A stretch of 48,110 nt of DNA, taken from the NCBI GenBank assembly GCA_963754845.1, contig CAVWHE010000005.1, forward strand, positions 1 to 48,110. The letters run 5' to 3'. Shown here one piece after another: positions 35,209-43,047 of the stretch; positions within the stretch are counted from its first letter, which is position 1, and each line of letters starts with the position of its first letter. The notes below the pieces were generated by a model. The model was not told where the DNA came from, did not search any database, and was given only the letters and a program-made list of their open reading frames with translations. The DNA is from JAKASV01 sp963754845 (GTDB lineage: Bacteria; Babelota; Babeliae; Babelales; Vermiphilaceae). A program made the position numbers and the translations under genes.

Positions 35209-35401
35209 TAAGCATCCTCCCTGAACATGGCGGCACACGTCTGTGCTGCTGCCACCTCATAACTAAGAGCATCGACGCTAAGTCGCTGCAACAAAAAAGT
35301 TAACGGCACCTTAAGACTCTCCACAGTACGGTGTGCCCGCGCACAACACAACAACCAGCGCACAATTCTGACAAAAAGCTTGGGTGCTGTCAAAAGGTCC
35401 C

Positions 35402-35415
35402 CCTTGGTACCAAGG
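35402..35415. promoter_or_regulatory. Perfect 14-bp palindrome upstream of the rlmB-like gene
   Basis: CCTTGGTACCAAGG is a perfect inverted repeat ending 10 bases before the -35 box at 35426. It could be a dimeric regulator site. No regulator is known here, so this is inference. Confidence 0.4.
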
Positions 35416-35425
35416 TGCAGCACAT

Positions 35426-35455
35426 TTGGTAAATATTTCACCCCTTTGCTAGACT
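35426..35455 (+). promoter_or_regulatory. Promoter for the rlmB-like gene
   Basis: TTGGTA (35426-35431) and TAGACT (35450-35455) with an 18-base spacer, about 48 bases before ATG 35503. Confidence 0.5.
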
Positions 35456-35502
35456 GTGACGGCAAGCATATAAATACTTCATAAACGCGGGACGAGCAAA
35501 CG

Positions 35503-36249
35503 ATGGCACCAAAAGCTGGCAAACGTGGTGGCGATGTGGTCTTTGGGATTCACACGATCATCGAACTTCTTAAGGCAAAGCGGCGCAAGCTTTTTACGAT
35601 TTACACGACGCGTCCTGAGCCGAAAGCATGGCCGCAAATCGCACGTCTCCTGCCTTCACGTCCTGTCATCCCTATTCAGTACGTTGCTCGCGAAGTTCTC
35701 CACAAACTTGCCGGCACAACCGACCACCAGGGCATTGTTGCCTACGCGCAGCCTTTTGCCATACGCAAAAAATTCTTCGAAGCCAAGCGTCATCCGCTTC
35801 TTCTCATGGTTGACGGTATTCAGGACACGTACAACCTCGGTGCAATCCTGCGTTCGGTCTACTGTACGGGGTTTTCCGGTGTCATCATATGCCAGCGCCA
35901 TGCGACGTCTATAACGGGCGCCGTTCTCAAGGCATCTGCGGGGCTTGCCGAGTATCTCGACGTTTACTGTGCACCGTCACCGGCCGACGCGGTGAGGCAC
36001 CTCAAGGAAGCTGGTTACACGATCTATCTCACATTCTTTGATGGGCACAACGCCGCGACGTATGCCTACGAAAAACCCTTGTGTGTCGTCATCGGTGGCG
36101 AGGCAACGGGCATTTCGCGCGACATCGCCGGCTCCGGCGCCCACGTAAGTCTACCGCAGCGCACACCCGATATTTCGTACAATGCATCGGTCGCCGCCGG
36201 TATTATGCTCTTCGTTGTTGCGACGCGCACGGGTGCGCTTGAGCGTTAA
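35503..36249 (+). CDS. rlmB: TrmH/SpoU-family RNA 2'-O-methyltransferase, RlmB-like
   Basis: A 248-residue RNA methyltransferase with a knotted SPOUT fold that uses S-adenosylmethionine. The N-terminal substrate-binding domain begins GGDVVFGIHTIIELLKAKRRK, and HQGIVAYAQP is the usual end of that domain. Motif 1 is DTYNLGAILRSVYCTGFSGVI, motif 2 VIGGEATGIS, and motif 3 SYNASVAAGIMLF (usually SLNVSVAAGI). Layout and length fit the 23S rRNA Gm2251 enzyme RlmB, but other TrmH-type enzymes look alike. Its 3' end overlaps the convergent ftsB-like gene by 47 bases. Confidence 0.88.
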   Translation: MAPKAGKRGGDVVFGIHTIIELLKAKRRKLFTIYTTRPEPKAWPQIARLLPSRPVIPIQYVAREVLHKLAGTTDHQGIVAYAQPFAIRKKFFEAKRHPLLLMVDGIQDTYNLGAILRSVYCTGFSGVIICQRHATSITGAVLKASAGLAEYLDVYCAPSPADAVRHLKEAGYTIYLTFFDGHNAATYAYEKPLCVVIGGEATGISRDIAGSGAHVSLPQRTPDISYNASVAAGIMLFVVATRTGALER

Positions 36250-36547
36250 GAAGTTTTTCAGGACTATCTTCAAAATAAATGACGTGATCGTTCGCTCGTG
36301 CCATCTGAAGTTGCTCGCGAGCAACTTTTTCTTTGAAAAATGCATCGCTGTTCCACTGAAATATTTCCTCTTCTAGTAGGGCAATTTCACGCCTGAGGTA
36401 CACGATGTCACGTTCAAGCGCATGATTTTCGCACTCGAGGCACTTCACGTCAAGAAGGCCCTGATGGCCAAAAACGTAGTAGACGGCAAAAACCACGATC
36501 TGACCGAGTAAAAAAAGGCGTGAGACAAGTTTTTTGGGGTGGCGCAT
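36203..36547 (-). CDS. ftsB: FtsB/DivIC-like septum formation initiator
   Basis: A 114-residue bitopic membrane protein. A short N-terminal tail is followed by one membrane helix (LFLLGQIVVFAVYYVFG), the typical Gly after it (HQGLLDV), a coiled coil of about 45 residues (CENHALERDIVYLRREIALLEEEI) and an FFKEKVAREQLQMARANDHVIYF end. This matches the FtsB/DivIC family, which links the early and late divisome. Residues after about 98 (the part overlapping rlmB) are not conserved. ATG 36547 follows AGGAG-type sequence. It is the only division gene here besides ftsK. Confidence 0.82.
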   Translation of the reverse strand: MRHPKKLVSRLFLLGQIVVFAVYYVFGHQGLLDVKCLECENHALERDIVYLRREIALLEEEIFQWNSDAFFKEKVAREQLQMARANDHVIYFEDSPEKLLNAQAHPCASQQRRA

Positions 36548-36708
36548 TTCTCTACAGCTCTCCTGGAACGTTCAACGCATGGCATGGATCTTTAAAAACA
36601 TCCTCTTTATCATACCAACAGAATTCTTCACGTGCTGGCAAGAAAATTGCTAATGTGAGTGGTAGTCATCGTCGACACCGTAAAAATGCCTAAAAAAGGA
36701 GGAAGGCC

Positions 36709-38358
36709 GTGAAGCGAGGTATGCGCCTATCCCTGGGAGTTTTTTTCTGCGTGTGCGTGTGCGCGCGCGATCACGAAGGACGGGGCAAGCTGCCGTCCAC
36801 GGAGGTCGCCGCCCATGATGAGCGTGAAAGTGGCTCCCAAAGAGTGTGCACGGAAAAAGATTTTGACATGAAGGTTTATAACACAAGCGCAACGTTTGCC
36901 AACGTGCTTCATCTCATCAAAGAGAAACACTACCGCATTCCAGAAGAATTCGAAGAATGCATGTACGGTGCCCTTGATACGCTTTTGAGCACCATCGATC
37001 CTCATTCGGGATTTTTGGCGCCAAAGAGCTACAAAAACATTTTGACGACCATGAACGGCGAGTTTTGTGGCATCGGCGTTGTCATAGACACCACACGTCA
37101 AACAAAGGATCCGACCCTGGCCATCGTCGATACAATAGCCAATGGACCGGCCGAAAAGGCGGGTGTGAGGCCCTTTGACAAAATTGTCGAAATAGACGGG
37201 CACGTCGTTGAAGGTATGTCGACGGAGGAGGCAACGGCACGGCTTCGTGGCAAACCGGCAACAACTGTCGTCGTCAAAGTGATCCGCGACCAGAAGATAA
37301 GCAAAGGCGACATGCTTACCTTCACCATCAAACGTGATATCATCAAGGAGCAAAATTCGCGGTGCTTCCTCCTCAACGACCAAAATATGTGTTACGTTGC
37401 ATTTAATATATTCACCGAAACCTCTGTTGGGCAACTTGAAAAACTCATCAGTGAGGCTAACAAGAAAAAATACAAGGGCATTATTCTTGACCTGCGTAAT
37501 AATTCCGGGGGTCTTCTGTTGGCAGCTGTTGATATAGCCGGTCTTTTCGTTGACAAAGGAAGCCTCGTTGTGGTGACCAAAGATCGGGACGGGCATGAAA
37601 TTGAGCGCCATGTAACCAAACATCGTCCTATTGCGTGCGCGACGCCCTTCATCGTCATTTTGATCAATAATTACACCGCGTCGGCTGCCGAAATACTCGC
37701 CGGGTGCCTCACGCTCGATTCAAACATGCGTACGAATCCTGACAAACCCATCGTCATCCTCATTGGGGAAAAGACTTTCGGCAAGGGATCGGTGCAGGAA
37801 ATTATACCTCTTTGTAATGAATGCGCGGCCAAGATAACGACATCGCTGTATTATCTTGCCGATGGAACGTCTCTTCAAGCGCGCGGCATAGAGCCTGACG
37901 TTGCCGTCGACCGCACGTGCCAGCTCCCCGAACAGGTAGCGTGGTTCAATGCCAACTATGGACGTGAATGTGCCCTTGCCAATCACATTAAACCGCTGGA
38001 CTACACAAGCGCAACCGAGCACGAACGCGTTCAAAAAAACACGGCACGCGCCGGTGGCAGGGACGACGGCGGGAACGTTGTGAAAGCCGATGTACACAAA
38101 GATGGCGACAAAGACACGCAAGCGCCAGAAGGAGCCAAAGAGTCATCAGAAAACGAAGTTAAGGGTTTCCTCGTGCGGAGCAAAGAGATGCTCGCAACCG
38201 ATAATCAGTTTTTGTCGGCCATCACGGTCGTCAACATGCTCACGACTGTGAGAGATTTGGCGCCCAAAAAAATCAACTGTCGCAGGGCTGCCGTTGAATT
38301 TCTTAAAGACAATTACCGCACGCATGAAAAGATCGAACTCACCGAACTCAAAATATAG
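36709..38358 (+). CDS. ctpA: C-terminal processing serine protease (S41) with PDZ domain
   Basis: A 549-residue exported protease of the CtpA/Prc type, which cleaves exported proteins near their C-termini. The GTG start at 36709 is supported by AAAGGAGGAAGG. The N-terminus is hydrophobic (MRLSLGVFFCVCVCA). A PDZ domain (GIGVVIDTTR...ANGPAEKAGVRPFDKIVEIDG) spans about residues 120-200. The Ser-Lys active site is in NNYTASAAEI (Ser near 325) and GEKTFGKGSVQEI (Lys near 359). The spacing is longer than usual because of an insert (LDSNMRTNPDKP). The C-terminal 120 residues are charged and variable. The exported ankyrin gene follows 12 bases downstream, probably in the same operon. Confidence 0.93.
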   Translation: MKRGMRLSLGVFFCVCVCARDHEGRGKLPSTEVAAHDERESGSQRVCTEKDFDMKVYNTSATFANVLHLIKEKHYRIPEEFEECMYGALDTLLSTIDPHSGFLAPKSYKNILTTMNGEFCGIGVVIDTTRQTKDPTLAIVDTIANGPAEKAGVRPFDKIVEIDGHVVEGMSTEEATARLRGKPATTVVVKVIRDQKISKGDMLTFTIKRDIIKEQNSRCFLLNDQNMCYVAFNIFTETSVGQLEKLISEANKKKYKGIILDLRNNSGGLLLAAVDIAGLFVDKGSLVVVTKDRDGHEIERHVTKHRPIACATPFIVILINNYTASAAEILAGCLTLDSNMRTNPDKPIVILIGEKTFGKGSVQEIIPLCNECAAKITTSLYYLADGTSLQARGIEPDVAVDRTCQLPEQVAWFNANYGRECALANHIKPLDYTSATEHERVQKNTARAGGRDDGGNVVKADVHKDGDKDTQAPEGAKESSENEVKGFLVRSKEMLATDNQFLSAITVVNMLTTVRDLAPKKINCRRAAVEFLKDNYRTHEKIELTELKI

Positions 38359-38370
38359 AGGAGTTTCTTT

Positions 38371-39198
38371 GTGCTGAGAATGTCCATCATGACGGTGCCC
38401 GTCATAACGTGGTGGTGTGCGTTAACACCGGCGTACGCCATGGCACCGCGTACGCTCCATGATGCTGTTAATGGGGGCAACTTACTCTTTGTTCGCAGTT
38501 TCATCAAAGAATTGCATGCTGATGTCAACGAGCACAGTTGCCATTTCGGCCGAACGCCGCTTCATGTAGCTGTTGAACGCGGCAGACCCGAAATTGTACG
38601 CGAACTGCTTGCAACGCCCGGCATAAACATCAACGCATGCGATATAAATGGACAAACGCCCTTGCACTACGCTGTCGCAGGCGGTTGGCACGAGATTGTC
38701 GCCATGCTCCTTGCCGAACCTTCTATCGCTGCCAATCGACCGAGTCGAAGTGGACTTAGGACGCCCCTTGGTCTTGCACAGCTTCATGGCTTTGCATCCC
38801 TTGTCCAAAGGCTCAGGGAGCACCTTGCAACGCAGCAGTTTGATGGTGAATGTCCCTTGTGTGGTCGGAACGCGGACAATGTCGACTACGAAGATCGCAC
38901 GACAACGGCGTGCTGTCAAAGGTTCATGTGTTGCCATGACCTTATAACCCTTATCGCTGCCAATGCTCCGTGTATGGAGTGTCATCATCGTAATGTCATG
39001 GAATCCTCACGTGAGGCAGGCACTCATCGCGCGCCTGGTAGCAGCCGTCGTCGCTACGTTGCGCCTATGAGCAGGGGTCCTGCAACGTACGGAGCAATTG
39101 GACATTTTCGTCACTGCCAAGGCGTGAGGTGTGCTTTTTGTCGCCCTCACGTACTAACTCCATGGCGCGCAGAATCGGCCCGTATTTTCATGTCATAG
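38371..39198 (+). CDS. Exported ankyrin-repeat protein with Cys/His (RING-like) zinc finger
   Basis: A 275-residue protein. The GTG start at 38371 has GAGGAG at good distance. A signal peptide (IMTVPVITWWCALTPAYA) is followed by about three ankyrin repeats: LHDAVNGGNLLFVRSFI, TPLHVAVERGRPEIVRELLA and TPLHYAVAGGWHEIVAMLLA. A fourth is degenerate. Residues about 165-212 hold CPLCGRN...CCQRFMCCHDL...CMECHHRN, a cross-brace-like Cys/His pattern recalling RING fingers but not matching a named profile by eye. The C-terminus is basic, with a second CxxC-type cluster (HCQGVRCAFCRPH). Eukaryote-like domains plus an export signal suggest a host-directed effector. Ubiquitin-ligase activity is only a hypothesis. 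Confidence 0.82.
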   Translation: MLRMSIMTVPVITWWCALTPAYAMAPRTLHDAVNGGNLLFVRSFIKELHADVNEHSCHFGRTPLHVAVERGRPEIVRELLATPGININACDINGQTPLHYAVAGGWHEIVAMLLAEPSIAANRPSRSGLRTPLGLAQLHGFASLVQRLREHLATQQFDGECPLCGRNADNVDYEDRTTTACCQRFMCCHDLITLIAANAPCMECHHRNVMESSREAGTHRAPGSSRRRYVAPMSRGPATYGAIGHFRHCQGVRCAFCRPHVLTPWRAESARIFMS

Positions 39199-39214
39199 TA
39201 CCCTGGTGTTTGGC

Positions 39215-39300
39215 AGGGCAATAACATCAAAAGCCTGCTCTGAAGAATGCCCTACGTGGGCAGCGGAATGAATGCCCTGCGCGGGGGGGGGCCCTGCGCC
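39215..39300. repeat. REP-like dispersed repeat, second location
   Basis: The stretch GGCAATAACATCAAAAGCC, followed by TGCTCTGAAGAATGCCC and TACGTGGGC, matches the repeat unit at 47.9-48.06 kb (GGCAATAACAGCAAGAGTCC, then TCTCTGAAGAATGCCC). A second ATGCCCTGCGCGGG core follows and runs into nine G residues. It lies between two convergent genes (ankyrin and pfkB). Confidence 0.75.
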
Positions 39301-39328
39301 AGTGGTCTTGATGACGATAGTCGTCGCT

Positions 39329-40448
39329 CTATGTCCGCGCAAGAGGATGCTCTTCGATGAGTCCCTTGACGATGCTATTCAGACGTTTTTCAAGATCATA
39401 TTTGAGCAAAAGACCTGTTTTTGCTCCAACGGATCCGATAACTGAGGCACTGTTGATCATGCCGGCTCGGAGGGAATCCTCAAGCGAATGTCCGTCGATG
39501 AGCCAGGCGACAAAGCCAGAACCAAAGGCGTCACCGGCACCGACGGTGCTCACCACGGGGACGGCAAGACTTGGGTGAAAAAGGATCCTTGAACCGTCGC
39601 ACACGTAGACGCCATCTTTGCCATTCGTGACGGCAATGGTTTTGATGCCGCGCCCGTGGAGTTCCTCGAAAAAGACGTTGAGCGTAAAACAAAATCCTTC
39701 ATGCATGAGAGGAGCGCGCAGAAGAGGTGGCAGCGTTGTCTTCGGCTCACACGGTGGTTCGCGAAGAATTTTGAGTTGAAGATCTTTGTTGTCGCGAACG
39801 AGTGCCGCCATACAACAGCGCGCTTCAAAGCCGTTAAGAATAAGCACGCTGATGTTGGGTATGCACTCACAGAGGCAATGCGCTCCGAGGGTCAACTGAC
39901 TCGTTCCCGGGTTTGCAACAACGAGTTTGCCCTCATTCTTTGCGGCCTTTGAAAGGGGGACTGAAGAGACTCGCTGTTGGCCCCGTGAGTGACGTTATGT
40001 AAACAACATCGGTCCCTTCGATGGCACCAAAAGGAAGCTCGTCCTTCGTAAGTTCAACATTTGCACCGCGGTACACAAGAATAACGCGATCACCGCTTTG
40101 CGTGGGGATGATGTACGATGTCGCCGTCGCCACTCCGTCGGCGACGATGATGTGCGTTGTGTCAACGCCACTGTCGGCAAGCGACGCTACGATGTATGTT
40201 CCCTCTTCATCGTTGCCAATTTTGAAGAACGTGCTCACGTGGTGCCCAAGACGTTTAAATCCAACGGCGGTATTTGTTGCCCCACCACCCGTGTGATACT
40301 CAAGACCATCAAGCTCTACCTTTTTTCCATCTTCAAAGATAAGAAATGAGCGTTGCCCTTCATGAAGGTTCAGGGCGATCGTTTGGGCCTGTGGGTATGC
40401 CATGAAAACATCTTTGGTTGCACTTCCGATGGTGAGCACATTCTTCAT
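39329..40448 (-). pseudogene. PfkB-family carbohydrate kinase, frameshifted
   Basis: A ribokinase-like sugar kinase that would be 372 residues. The 5' part (ATG 40448 to 39933) carries GSATKDVFMAYP, the sugar-binding YHTGGGATNTAVGFKRLG and TSYIIPTQSGDRVIL. The 3' part carries FEARCCMAAL, AVTNGKDGVYV and the catalytic VSTVGAGDAFGSGFVAWL. The frame breaks at a run of five G residues on the plus strand (39955-39959). Reading four gives SPLSKAAKNEGKLVVANPGTSQL, a typical family linker, and joins both parts. As written the protein ends at 171 residues without the catalytic Asp. The cause is either a recent mutation or a sequencing error. The substrate is unknown. Confidence 0.85.
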
Positions 40449-40460
40449 GAATTCACCGTA

Positions 40461-42827
40461 TTAATGTTGACGCGCTGCTTTAGGAGATCCTTGAGGAAGA
40501 AGTACGTGTTCTACCACCTCATTTGCGTGCTGAACCCACACAACAGCGATGCCCTTGATGAGCTCTTCCATGCCGCGTACATCGTGTTTATTTTTTACCG
40601 GCAGAATAACGTGCGTGACGCCGCTGCGCTTGGCCGCCAGTATCTTTTCCTTCACGCCTCCGATAGGCATGACGTGCCCGCTGAGATCAAGCTCCCCCGT
40701 CATGGCATAGTGTGCGCTCACGGGGCGACGTGTGCACGCTGAAAGAATTGAGGCGAGCATGGTGATTCCAGCTGATGAACCGTCCTTGGGTACCGCTGCC
40801 GCCGGAACGTGAATGTGAAGATCTTGGGTTGAAAAAAGTTCGTCGGGGATGCAAAATTCGTGCGCGTGGGCTCGAGCGTAGCTTAGCGCCGCCTGTGCGG
40901 ATTCTTTCATGATGTCGCCCAAGTGCCCCGTCAGAAGAAGTTTTCCCTGGCCGGGCATGAGAACGGCCTCGACGCGCACCATTTCGCCACCGTATGATGT
41001 CCATGCCAAACCGTTGCTAATGCCGACCTCGTCTTTGCGTTCAACAACTTCATCAATAAATTTTCGCGGTCCCAGATAGTGTTCAAGATTGCTACGATCA
41101 AAAAATGCTATCGCGCCACCCTCAACGAGAGATCGTGCTGCTTTTGAACATAGTTTTTTGATGATGCGCTCGAGTTCGCGTACACCTGACTCACGCGTGT
41201 AATTGCTGATGAGGTCAGCAAGAACCTCGTCACTGATTTCAAGGGCTCCTTCTTTGAGACCGACGTTTGCCAGGCAGCGAGCTATGAGGTGCCGGCGTGC
41301 GATGGCTATCTTTTCATCGAAGGCATATCCGGAGAGTTCGATAATCTCCATGCGGTCACGCAAGGGGCTTGAGATCGTATCAGCCGTATTGGCCGTTGCG
41401 ATAAACATGACTTTTGAAAGATCAAAGGGAATGCCCAGGTAATTATCGTAAAAACTTTTGTTTTGTTGTGGATCGAGGATCTCAAGCATGGCCGATGACG
41501 GATCGCCACGAAAATCGGACCCTATTTTATCAAGTTCATCGATAACAAGGACGGGGTTTGATGATCCAGCTCGCCGAATTGACTGAATGAAACGGCCGGG
41601 CATAGCGCCCACATACGTCCTGCGATGTCCCCGTATTTCAGCTTCGTCTTTGACGCCGCCGAGTGAAATGCGCGCGTATCTCCTGCCCAGGCACCGTGCA
41701 ATTGACTGCCCAAGCGATGTCTTACCCGTTCCTGGAGGTCCGATAAAACAAAGAATCGGTGAAGCACTGTCATTTTTTAAATTACACACAGAAATAAAGT
41801 CCAAAATACGTTCTTTGACATCGCCAAGTCCGTAGTGATCTTCGTCGAGAATGTCTTTGGCGCGCACAATGTCGAGGTTGTCGCCCGTGTACGTTCCCCA
41901 GGGAAGGGCGATGATCCAGTCAAGATAGGCGCGTATAACACCGGCCTCCATAGAATCGGGCGCCATGCGTTCAAGTCTGCCAATCTGGCGATTGATTTCC
42001 GCGTGCGACTCTTCCGTCATAAGTATTTTTGAAAGGCGCTCGCGATAGAGGCCGACTTCGCGCTCGTCGTCCTCACCAAGTTCTGTTTTGATTGCCCGTA
42101 TTTGTTCGCGCAAATAAAATTCCTTTTGGACCTTGTTCATCGATTCGCGCGCACGGTTTTTAATGACCTCCTCGATCTGGGCAACTTCAAGCTGTCGACC
42201 AAGTTGCTCGGCAACGCCGTCGAGAAAATCGCTCATAGAAGGAAGTTCAAGGAGTTTCTGCGCCTGTTCGACACCGAGGTTTATGTGGGAAAGAATAAAA
42301 TCCACGATTTTTTCCGGTTCATTGATACGCGCGATGATCGTATAAAAATCGGGGCTTAGAAATTGTCCCGCAACGGCCATTTTTTCGGCGGCACTTCTGA
42401 TGTTGTTGACCTGGGCAATAATTTTTGCGTCCTCCGGGTCATATGTCATAGGTATATGCTCGACGTCGGCCGTAATGCCGTCGTTACTCGCCGAAAGTGT
42501 ATGTGCCCGTGCCCGCGAAAGACCCTGAACAAGAACTTTGACGCCCCCTTCGGCGACGTTGATAAGACGCATTATGGATGCAACGGTTCCTATCGAATAA
42601 AGATCTTCAGTTCCTATCGTCGTCTGCCCGTCGGGTCGTCCCCTCGTTGCAAGAAGGAGCACAACCTTCGATGAATCAAGCGCCGACCGAACGCCCCTGA
42701 TAATCCTTTCATCAAGGATGAGCAGGGGTACGAGCATGTGTGGAAAAACAACGACGTCCATGGTTGGAACCACATGGAGCACATCACCCACCTGTCCGTG
42801 GTTGCTTCGCGCGTGTCCAGCCCTCAT
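40461..42827 (-). CDS. lon: ATP-dependent Lon protease
   Basis: A cytosolic hexameric protease that removes damaged and tmRNA-tagged proteins. The 788 residues show all parts: the N-terminal substrate domain (VVPTMDVVVFPHMLVPLLI), the coiled middle region (EFYLREQIRAIKTELGEDDER), Walker A GPPGTGKTSLGQSIA near residue 360, Walker B (NPVLVIDELDKIGSD), sensor residues, and the protease domain with catalytic Ser in PKDGSSAGITM near 684 and Lys in EKILAAKRSG near 727. ATG 42827 is preceded by GGGCGGGGGTG. The gene ends 12 bases before the pfkB-like start, so the two may be cotranscribed. The tmRNA gene in this window would supply tagged substrates. Confidence 0.98.
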   Translation of the reverse strand: MRAGHARSNHGQVGDVLHVVPTMDVVVFPHMLVPLLILDERIIRGVRSALDSSKVVLLLATRGRPDGQTTIGTEDLYSIGTVASIMRLINVAEGGVKVLVQGLSRARAHTLSASNDGITADVEHIPMTYDPEDAKIIAQVNNIRSAAEKMAVAGQFLSPDFYTIIARINEPEKIVDFILSHINLGVEQAQKLLELPSMSDFLDGVAEQLGRQLEVAQIEEVIKNRARESMNKVQKEFYLREQIRAIKTELGEDDEREVGLYRERLSKILMTEESHAEINRQIGRLERMAPDSMEAGVIRAYLDWIIALPWGTYTGDNLDIVRAKDILDEDHYGLGDVKERILDFISVCNLKNDSASPILCFIGPPGTGKTSLGQSIARCLGRRYARISLGGVKDEAEIRGHRRTYVGAMPGRFIQSIRRAGSSNPVLVIDELDKIGSDFRGDPSSAMLEILDPQQNKSFYDNYLGIPFDLSKVMFIATANTADTISSPLRDRMEIIELSGYAFDEKIAIARRHLIARCLANVGLKEGALEISDEVLADLISNYTRESGVRELERIIKKLCSKAARSLVEGGAIAFFDRSNLEHYLGPRKFIDEVVERKDEVGISNGLAWTSYGGEMVRVEAVLMPGQGKLLLTGHLGDIMKESAQAALSYARAHAHEFCIPDELFSTQDLHIHVPAAAVPKDGSSAGITMLASILSACTRRPVSAHYAMTGELDLSGHVMPIGGVKEKILAAKRSGVTHVILPVKNKHDVRGMEELIKGIAVVWVQHANEVVEHVLLPQGSPKAARQH

Positions 42828-42977
42828 TCTACACCCCCGCCCTTAGCCTTGGTATCTCCCGTACGATATGTGTCCCTGATTCCTAGCTTAAGTAATGGAG
42901 GCCGCAAAAAACAACAATTACACGCGCGGCCGTCGTCACCATCGCACACGTGGATTTCATGGCTATCAATCCTCGCC

Positions 42978-43022
42978 AAAAACATGCGCGCCGCACCGGT
43001 GCTTTGTGCCGGTACGGCGCGC
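42978..43022 (-). terminator. Rho-independent terminator of the minus-strand propeller gene
   Basis: GCGCGCCG-C-ACCGG (42986-42999) pairs with CCGGT-A-CGGCGCGC (43009-43022), 13 pairs with one mismatch and a 9-base loop. On the minus strand it is followed by TTTTT (plus-strand A run 42978-42982). It lies 25 bases after the stop of the 43048-44817 gene and before lon. Confidence 0.85.
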
Positions 43023-43047
43023 CACCAAATCTATCTGTCTACCAGAT

